A DNA stretch of 64,000 bases from Paenibacillus puerhi (lineage in GTDB: Bacteria; Bacillota; Bacilli; Paenibacillales; NBRC-103111). Below, in pieces: positions 17,501-24,600 of this stretch. The notes beneath the pieces were generated by a model. That model did no database searches. It saw only the letters and a program-made list of their open reading frames with translations, and was not told where the DNA came from. Location of the stretch: assembly GCF_009846885.1 (NCBI RefSeq), contig NZ_WUWM01000006.1, positions 159,716 through 223,715 of the forward strand, read 5' to 3'. Position numbers and translations under genes: made by a program. Numbering within the stretch: the first letter of the stretch is position 1; each line of letters begins with the position of its first letter.

Positions 17501-18617
17501 TTTCCCGAGTACCCCCTCCCATGGCTCCTTCCAGCGGAAAATTTTCGAATACGAGGATATGGTCGATCAATCCCTGCTTCATCAAGCTGGCCGACTGCGT
17601 TTCATATAGCGGATAATAGTCGTACTCCGCCGAGGCTTGCTCATTGCGGCCTGCCTGCTTGAGCAGCTCGGCGAAAGGCAGTTCCCCATTCATCCGCATC
17701 CGTACCGGAATCGTGTTGATAAAGAGTCCGAGCATCGATTCGATCCCCGGCACATCAGCCGGCCTGCCCGAGACGACGGCGCCGAACATCACATCGTCTA
17801 GATGGGTATAGGTATGCAGCAGCACGGCCCACATCGTCTGGATAAGGGTGCTGATCGTAACCTGATATCGGTAGCCGAGCTCCCTTAACGCCCCCGTTAC
17901 TTCAGCGTCCAACTGGAAGCTGTATTCCCGCTGCTCGTAGATGTCGCCCTCCCGGACGCCGAAGCGCCTCGGGAGAGCGGCCAACTGGTCGTAGCCTTGG
18001 ACGTAGCCGGTCCAGTAAGAGCGGGCAGCCGCAGCATCTTGCTTCTCCAGCCACTTCATGTAGGTGCTGAAGCGGGGAGCCGGCTCCAGACGGATCGGCT
18101 CCTCGTGCTTCAAGGCCCCGTAGATGGCCAGCAGCTCCCGAAGCAAGATCCCGAGGCACCAGCCATCGAGGATAAGATGATGAAAGCTCCACATGAGCAA
18201 GTATTCCTCTGCCCCGGTACGGAGCACCTTGATGCGAATCAGCACCTCCTCGCTCAGACGGAAGCCTTGCTGCAAATCCATCCGCTTCAGCCAAGTGATC
18301 CTCTCCTGCTGCGACTCGGGGTCCAGATCGGTTAAATCCTCGCTGCCGATGACAGGAAACTCCGCCTCCTTAAGTACAACCTGCATAGGCTTGTTAACCT
18401 GGTCATAGACGAACACCGTACGGAACATGTCGTGCCGGTCCGTCAGCTTCTGAAAGCTGCGCTGCAGCAGGTCGATATCGACTTCACCCTGCATCTTCAG
18501 CATGATCTGCTCGCGATACGTCAGCGATTGCTCGTCCATCAACGCATGAAACAGCATGCCCTGCTGCATAGGCGAGAGCAGATACACGTCCTTGATTTGA
18601 TCCTTGGTCCACTTCAC
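11511..18617 (-). CDS. Bimodular NRPS with terminal thioesterase (C-A-T-C-A-T-TE)
   Basis: The 2,368-residue product has C (about 10-445, HHLILDG), A10 (about 470-1000), T (GGHSIKA, near 1045), C (about 1100-1530, HHLIADG), A11 (about 1556-2045), T (GGNSLKA, near 2087) and a thioesterase (about 2135-2360, GYSAGG). The N-terminus, with KDQIKDVYLLSPMQ, resembles a COM acceptor followed by a D-to-L condensation domain. This fits the preceding NRPS, which ends in an epimerase. It adds the last two residues, predicted Cys-like then Arg-like, and releases the product. The start is GTG with GAGGTGA upstream. It follows the previous NRPS by 71 bp and overlaps the ABC ATPase gene. Confidence 0.95.
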   Translation of the reverse strand: MKWTKDQIKDVYLLSPMQQGMLFHALMDEQSLTYREQIMLKMQGEVDIDLLQRSFQKLTDRHDMFRTVFVYDQVNKPMQVVLKEAEFPVIGSEDLTDLDPESQQERITWLKRMDLQQGFRLSEEVLIRIKVLRTGAEEYLLMWSFHHLILDGWCLGILLRELLAIYGALKHEEPIRLEPAPRFSTYMKWLEKQDAAAARSYWTGYVQGYDQLAALPRRFGVREGDIYEQREYSFQLDAEVTGALRELGYRYQVTISTLIQTMWAVLLHTYTHLDDVMFGAVVSGRPADVPGIESMLGLFINTIPVRMRMNGELPFAELLKQAGRNEQASAEYDYYPLYETQSASLMKQGLIDHILVFENFPLEGAMGGGTRERIGFEPVEVEAFEQTNYDLNVLFVPGERLGVKLLYNANAFDSDFFERLEGHFVKLAESVVTDPLAKIGSCVLLREEEYRQIVHAFNDTARDYPKDRLIHQGFERKAAETPDHPAIITDHETVSYRELNERANRIARCLRETGVGPGTHVGLLVSRSVGMIAAMLGIAKSGGAYVPMEPSTPTARIERIMNTLGATHLVTERPLETVSAALYASCPALSAVLFVDEAESMLAGYDGGDLPAAAEPDHTAYVIFTSGSTGVPKGVIVAHRTVSNLIDWVNRTTEMGADDRLLFVTSPTFDLSVYDVFGLLTAGGTIRLAGVDEVRQPDRLLQLLLEEPITCWDSAPAALQQLAPLLQAKPGKAGGRLRLVLLSGDWIPLKLPGVLKEAFPGVRVLALGGATEATVWSNMFEVDEVRPEWASIPYGKPIQNARYYILDPGLQPCPIGVPGELYIGGDCLAVGYDDPQLTAERFLPDPFAAEASGFGNSLPHSAAAEAAAASELGGRNARSPRMYRTGDRARWMPDGHIEFLGRIDHQVKIRGYRIETGEIQSQLVHHPSVREAIVIDRQDEAGEKYLCAYLVAEEELTVRELRGFLADSLPEYMIPSYFVRLPSMPVTANGKLDRKALPEPDGSIGSGAAYVAPRNEVEAKLAAIWQEVLQCEVGVQDHFIELGGHSIKATMLIARIHKQLQISLPIRAVFHYPTIEEMARLILQTERRELPDIERLPQAAAYPASSAQRRMYILQQLEGGQSGYHIPGIFEVEGEMDLFRFERAWHQLIERHESLRTSFEMIEGELLQRVHAQVDFRIDYETIDHSQLSTRIAAFFRPYDLSQAPLMRAGLLSISRTRHILLFDMHHLIADGESMRIFAEEFVKLYAGERLEELNVQYKDYAAWQQGYLQSEEMERQEAYWLDRYRELPSSLRLPTDFPRPAERSFAGESFRFRLNPELTAALVRLAERTDVTLYMLLLSAYFILLRKYAGQEDIVVGTPSGGRPHPDTAPLIGLFVNTLAIRSQVEDELPFLHYVKKVRELALSAYEHADYPFELLVERSGAERDLSRNPLFDTMFTLQTDPPMLDIAGLTFKPYEFEAKMAQFDFTFEAIQHAHHIEVHLEYSTDLFRRETIQRMADHYSCLLECIASEPYCRIDRLDMVTEAEKREIRTVFNATETAYPQNTTFLQLFAQQAEASPERIAVRYLDRALTYQELDERSGRLAAALVARGVGVESIAAVMAERSVDWVVAVLAAFKAGAAFVPIDPAYPAERIEHMLRDSQAAILLTQSALLRRSEGFAGKVLDLDAYEAYAEGPIAWDPRPHPDRLAYVIYTSGTTGKPKGVMVEHGSYANLAFAYRDAFAMDTFPVTLLQLASFSFDVFLADLARTLTNGGELVLCPEDVKLDPTRLYETIRAHRITVLDMPPALAVPFMDHVFDHGLELGDLKLLVIGSDSCPAEEYGRLLARFGSKLRIVNCYGVTEACVDTSYYEETADRFTSVGTVPIGKPFANMRMYVVDNSLQLQPVGVVGELCIGGAGVARGYLNKAELTAAAFLEGPFHPGGRLYRTGDLAKWREDGQVEFVGRADDQLKIRGFRIEPGEIESALLAHPGVKQAVVIALDEAGTKALCAYIVASALELSELRDHLRARIPEHMIPSYFMCMERLPLTSNGKVDRRALPKPDGQQLRSAEYVPPRSKAEQAIAEIWRELLQVELVGLQDDFFALGGNSLKAARMASLVSTKLGAELTLRTVFQQPTLRQLAAAIDRGVDNSSKLPTLWNEPGHPPLFCFPPLFGYGFVFQELAACLSGAYSLYAFDFVEEEDRIARYADEMMALQEQGPCWLLGYSAGGNLAFEAAAELERREVRVAGIILLDAIHREPSVRSQADIDDEIRMLLQEAASRYGLDPGDALMRERERLIGTYARYAESLVHRDRIRAELHDIRSEERDLQGTAVLPWSVSTYGPSMDYAGAGAHLDMLSPPHVARNAEKIQAILQRIPAAGLVGTGEVR
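11540..12215 (-). other. Type I thioesterase domain
   Basis: The nucleophile elbow GYSAGG (serine near residue 2203) lies in an alpha/beta-hydrolase domain beginning PPLFCFPPLFGYG and ending with an HLDMLSPPH histidine region. It is the only thioesterase domain in the cluster, so it must release the final peptide by hydrolysis or macrocyclisation. Sequence alone does not tell which. Confidence 0.9.
12216..15320 (-). other. NRPS module 11: C-A(Arg-like)-T
   Basis: The L-to-L type condensation domain (YPASSAQRRMY, HHLIADG) is intact. Binding-pocket residues read by alignment to PheA are D-V-A-D-V-G-C-V-D-K. This resembles the arginine code I recall (DVADVGAIDK), and two acidic positions fit a cationic side chain. 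The carrier site is GGNSLKAAR. No epimerase follows, so an L residue is expected as the last residue. Confidence 0.65.
15325..18617 (-). other. NRPS module 10: C-A(Cys-like)-T
   Basis: The D-to-L type condensation domain (LLSPMQQGMLFH, FHHLILDGWC) accepts the D-residue from module 9. The code is D-L-Y-D-L-S-L-V-W-K, differing from the classical Cys code (DLYNLSLIWK) at two positions. The core has the GGATEA variant seen in Cys-type domains. It is a C domain, not a heterocyclisation domain, so the thiol should stay free or form a disulfide. Confidence 0.65.
15610..17268 (-). repeat. Adenylation segment nearly identical to 23475-25073 (copy B)
   Basis: From the end of the condensation domain (HAFNDTARDYPKD) to the A10 motif (NGKLDRKALPEPDGS), this copy is almost the same as that in module 8 at DNA and protein level. 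It is about 60 bp longer through an Ala/Glu-rich insert near 15975-16075. This suggests recent duplication or gene conversion. Confidence 0.85.
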
Positions 18618-18688
18618 GCATCGTCACCTCGTCTCAATGAATAAGCTGCATCTTGTATTGTGCCTCCGGCTTCTATACCCGAAGGACT

Positions 18689-21600
18689 TTAGTCGGAGAG
18701 CAGACTGAACAGATCCTCCAGATCCTCTTGTGTGATTTCTTCGGAGCTCACATCGCTGGAGGTCAGCTCTGACTGCTTCTTCGTCAAGCAATGCCGGATA
18801 AGGCTTGTCAGATGGCGCCGATACCCCTCCGCAAAGGTATGCATGGTCACCCGCTGGAAAACATACGGATTGTAATCGATCTTGACGGTCAACCGCCCCT
18901 TCTGTATGACCGCATGAATCCCGATCAGACTGATCCGCTCCGCATTTGGACTGATCTGCCAGCCCATCGGGGCATCCGACAGGACAAAACCGCCGGTAAC
19001 CGACTCCTGGTCGATTTGACCTAGATAGTTAAAACTGATTTCCGGCTCGATGGCAAAGACGGAGCTGTCCCGAACCTCCGCAGGAGCCATATACTTTAAC
19101 ACGCCATATCCAATTCCCTTCGACGGTACGGACCGAAGCTGTTCTTTCACCGAGATAATCGGATGACGGGAGCTATCGAGCTCCAACATGACGGGATACT
19201 GGCTTGTGAACCAGCCGACCGTACGCGACACGTCCAGCTCGGGGAAAAGCGGCTCCCGGCCATGTCCTTCGAGCAGCACCAGCACCCGCTCATCTCTTGC
19301 CCAGTCCTTCACGGCCAGAGCGAGGGCGGCGAGCAGCACATCTTCTATTTCCGTATGGTAGGCATGGTGCACATGCTTAAGCAGGTCCTCGGTCTCTTCG
19401 GCTGTCAGCGTGAAGGAGCATTCCTGGGCCAGCCCTATTGTGTTCGAATACGCATCGAAATCCGGCAGATCGCGGGGAAGCAACGCATACGGCTTCGACT
19501 CCATTCGCTGCCAATAAGCTAACTCACTCCGCAGTTCTTCGCTCGAGGCATACCTGTTCAGCGCAGCTGTCCAGGCCTGATAGGCATGCGTCTTGGCCGC
19601 GAAGCTAACCGGCTCCCCCCTTACGGACTGGTCATATCCCTCTGCCAAGTCCTCCAGCAGAATGCGCCATGACACCCCGTCCACGACCAGATGGTGAATG
19701 ACGATGAGCAAATAGCTGCCTTCATCCGCATGGAACAGCTTCGCTTTCAGAAGCGGACCTTGCTCAAGATCTAGACCTGCCTGCTGTTCGTCAGCCATCA
19801 AGCGAATCTGCTCAAGCTTGTGACGGGCATCTACGGCAGCGGTCTCCAGGGTAAAGCATGTCCGAACTTCGGCCTCGTCGATACCTTGCTGGACCAGACG
19901 GTAATGACTTCCCGCACGCACACATCTCATTCGAAGCACGTCATGATGCACAACAAGCCGTTGGAACACGGTCTGAAGGTACGCTTCATTCCAGCCTTCT
20001 TCTCTAAACAGCATCACCGATTGATTGAAATGATGAGGCTCGGCAAAGGCTCGCTCGAAAAACCAGCTTTGTACCGGGCCTGGCACCAGTTCCCCTACGA
20101 CAGGCTCTTGCGGAGCGATAACCGTCAGCCTCTGCACGCGCGGTTCCAGCTCGGTGATTGTCGGGTAGGCAAAGAAATCTCTGACCCCGAGCTTATAACC
20201 GAATTTCTGAAGCCGGGCAGCCGCCTGAATGGCCTTGATCGAATCGCCGCCGAGATGGAAAAAGTGATCGTGAACGCCGATCCGCTCCGCGCCGAGCAGC
20301 GTCTTCCAAATATCCGCCAGCAGCTCCCCGACAAGCGTCGTGGGGGCCTCGAACTTGGCGCCGCCTGTCTGAAGGTCCGGCTCGGGCAGCGCTCGCCGGT
20401 CTACCTTTCCATTCGCCGTTAGCGGGATACGCGTCAGCTGCATGAAAACATGCGGAATCATATAGTCCGGCAGCCGTTGAGCCAGGGCTGCCCTAAGCCC
20501 GGCAACCGTCCATTCGCGATCGGCAACCATATAGGCGCACAGCATCGTCTGGCCGTTGGCATCCTTGTTCGCCGTTACGGCTACCTCCTTAATCATGTCC
20601 AGCTCCAGCAGCCGGCTCTCGATCTCGCCCAGCTCGACGCGGAAGCCGCGCACCTTCACCTGCTGATCCAGACGATCCAGATATTCCAGCGTTCCGTCCG
20701 GAAGCCACCTGACCAGATCGCCTGTCCGGTACATCCTCTCTCCCGGCTCGAACGGACACGGCGCGAACTTCTCCGCGGTTAGTTCAGGCCGCTGCCAATA
20801 TCCGCGCGATAGTCCGATGCCAGCCGCGCATAGCTCGCCCGGAACTCCGATCGGCACCAGCTTGTCATGACGGTCCACGACATACAGCCGGGTTTGCTGA
20901 ACCGGTCTGCCGATCGGGATAGAGACTGCCGCCTCCTCTAGGCTCTTCATTTCATATGCCGTCGCCAATACGGTCGTTTCCGTCGGTCCGTACAGGTTCA
21001 CCAGCCGGTCCGGACCCAGCAGGCCAAGGGCTTTGCGGACATGATGGACGGATGCCTTTTCTCCGCCAAACATCATTTTGCGCAAGCTTGTCAAGCGATG
21101 AGGGCACTCCTCGACAAGGGCGTTGAACAAAGCGGTGGTACAGAAGAGGATCGTGATCGCGTGCTTCTCAAGCACCTGGGCCAGCAGCGAGAGGTCCGTT
21201 ATGACCTCGGCATCGACGAGCACAAGCTGCGCTCCGTTCAGCAACGCTCCGAAAATCTCAATCACCGAGCCGTCGAATGCATAGTTCGACGCTTGCAGCA
21301 TCCGGTCTTCCCGCGTAAAGTCGACATAGCCGGGATGCTTGACGATGCGCTGGACTCCCGCATGGGTGATCATCGTGCCTTTCGGCTGTCCGGTCGTGCC
21401 CGATGTATAGATCACATAAGCCAGATGTCCGGGGTTACATACCGGCTGCAGATTAGTTCCGCCCCCGTCATAGATGGACGGGTCATCCGTCCGAAGACAA
21501 GTCCCCCTGAACCCGGAGGGAACGTTCCGCTTCCCGTTGGTTATCAGAAGGTCGACCCCGCTGTCCTCCAGAATGTACTGGATGCGCTCCTCCGGGTATA

Positions 21601-24600
21601 ACGGATCGATCGGGACATAAGCGCCGCCTGCCTTCAGGACAGCCAAAATGCTGACGATCATATCGATGGAACGGTCTGTTAGCAGCGCGACGAGCTTGTC
21701 GGGTCCTACTCCGCGTGCGCGAAGGGTGCGGGCCAGCCGGTTCGCTCTTTCGTTCAGCTCCCCGTACGTCTGCTGCTCCCGGCCGTGGACGAGGGCGATG
21801 TTCGCCGGATGAAGCCTTGCCTGCTCTTCAAACCATTCGTTCAACACCAGGGTATCCTCCGCATCGCCAACGCTCACGTTGTTGAAAGCAAGCAACTGCG
21901 CCTTCTCGGCTTCTGTGAGGCATTCCATGTCCGCAAGCGTCCGGCCGGGCTCCTCCGCCAGCTGCTGCAGCAGCCGGATATAATGAGCGCCCAGTCGTTC
22001 CATTGTGGCAGCATCGAACAGGCTGGTCCGGTATTCCAGCGTGAAGGTCAATCCTTCTCCTCCAAGGGAGGCTTCGAGCAGCAGATCGAACTTGGCGTGA
22101 CCGCTTTGCAAGGGCGATGGTTTCAACGTGAGGCCGCCTGCGGCAATCCCGTCCACATCCAGATTCTGCAGAGCAAATACCGTGTCGAACAACGGATTGC
22201 GGCTCGCTTCGCGCTGGAGATGAAGCCGTTGAACCAGCTCCTCGAACGGGTACTCTTCATTCTCGAACGCTAGCAGCGCCGACGCTTTCACCTGCTGCAA
22301 GTATTCGGTAAAAGTCAGCTTACCGGAAGGGTAGACTCTTAGCGGCAGCATATTGACGAACATTCCGACGATCGGCTCCAGATCCGGGTGGGATCTGCCG
22401 GCGACCGGACATCCGACCACGATGTCTTCTTGACCGCTGTACTTGGCCAGCAGCACCTGGTAAGCCCCCAGCAGCACCATGAACAGCGTTGCCTCCTGCT
22501 GTTCCGCCAGCTGCTGAAGTTGTCCGGTTAGGGATGCTCCTGCTGCAAATGTTAGAGAATCTCCCCCGAAGCTCTGAACGGCCGGTCTCGGACGGTCGGT
22601 CGGCATATTCAATACCGGAATATCGCGGGAAAATTGCTCCAACCAGTACCGCTCCTGCCTTAACAGACGCTCCTCCTTCAGCAGCCGCTGCTGCCATATG
22701 GCATAGTCCTTATACCCCAGCGCCAGCTCGGTCAGCGTCCCTCCTTCGTAGAGAATGGCCAGTTCCTTCATTAATATATTCATCGAGACGCCATCGGAAA
22801 TCAGATGATGCATGTCGAACAGCAAATAGGACACGCCCGGCTCATTTTTTACCCAGGCCGCACGCAGCAAGGGGGCCATTCTCAAGTCGAAAGGACGGAT
22901 GAAAGCATCAGCTTGCTGCCTCAGCTCCCCCCCTGCCTCCAGCTTTTCCAGGCGAAACGCCACTCTATCATGAACCCGTTGAACCGGCTCTCCGTCCTCC
23001 CAATCGAAGCTTGTCCTTAACGCTTCATGACGGCGAATGAGCTGTGCAAAAGCTCCCTCCAGCCGTTCGGGATCGGCTTCGCCTTCTATCCGGAACACAC
23101 CTGACATATGGTAAGCCGTTCCCAGATCCTCCATCTGGCTGACAATGAATAATCTTCTTTGCGCGGACGAAAGCGGGTAATTCTCGCTAATCGGCGCAGG
23201 TGTCAGCGCAGAGTAGCCAGAACCGCCGGCTAGCGCCACATACTCGCTCAGCTGCTCCAATCTGCTGTGCACGAACAGGATGCGCAGCGGCAGCTCGACG
23301 CCCAGCTGCTGATAGACGCGCGCCGCCATCCGCGCCGCCAGAAGAGAATGGCCTCCCAGCTTGAAGAAATCATCCTTTATCCCTACCTGCCGCTGCAGCA
23401 CCTCCTCCCAGATGGAAGCGAGCTTCGCTTCCACCTCATTGCGGGGCGCCACATAGACGGTACCGCTGGCCACACTTCCGTCCGGCTCGGGCAGTGCCTT
23501 GCGGTCCAGCTTGCCGTTTGCCGTGACCGGCATCCCCTCCAGCCGTACGAAGTGGGCCGGGATCATATAGTCCGGCAGCGCATCTGCCAGGAAACCGCGC
23601 AGCTCGCTGACCGTCACGTTCTCCTCCATGACGAGATAGGCGCATATATACTTCTCCCCTGCTTCATCCTGACGGTCGATCGCAATCGCTTCTCGGACAG
23701 AAGGATGCTTGACCAGCTGTGCCTGTATTTCGCCCAGCTCGATCCGGTATCCCCGGATTTTCACCTGATGGTCGATCCGCCCGAGAAACTCGATATGGCC
23801 GTCCGGCATCCACCTTGCCCGGTCGCCTGTCCGGTACATGCGCGGTGGGTGCGCGATGGTTTCGCCTGCAAGCTCCGCCGCAAATGGATCAGGCAGGAAT
23901 CGCTCCGCCGTCAGCTGCGGGTCATCGTAGCCGACCGCCAGGCAGTCGCCGCCGATATACAGCTCTCCCGGCACGCCGATCGGACACGGCTGCAAGCCCG
24001 GGTCGAGGATATAGTAGCGCGCATTCTGAATCGGCTTCCCGTAAGGGATGCTCGCCCACTCCGGGCGCACCTCGTCCACCTCGAACACGTTCGACCATAC
24101 CGTCGCCTCCGTCGCGCCGCCCAGCGCCAGCACGCGCACGCCTGGGAAGGCTTCCTTCAGCACGCCCGGCAGCTTCAACGGAATCCAGTCGCCGCTGAGC
24201 AGCACGAGCCGCAGCCGGCCTCCCGTCGTCCCCGGCTTGGCCTGCAGCAGCGGCGCGAGCTGCTGAAGCGCCGCCGGCGCCGAGTTCCAGCACGTGATCG
24301 GCTCCCCGAGCAGCAGCTGCAGCAGCCGGTCCGGCTGCCGCACCTCGTCCGCCCCGGCCAGACGAATCGTCCCTCCGGCCGTCAGCAGGCCGAATACATC
24401 ATAGACCGACAAGTCGAATGTCGGCGACGTCACGAACAGCAGCCGGTCGTCCGCGCCCATCTCGGTCGTACGGTTCACCCAATCGATCAGATTGGATACC
24501 GTCCTGTGAGCGACGATAACTCCCTTCGGCACCCCGGTCGAGCCGGAGGTAAAGATCACATAGGCCGTATGATCCGGCTCCGCCGCCGCAGGCAGGTCTC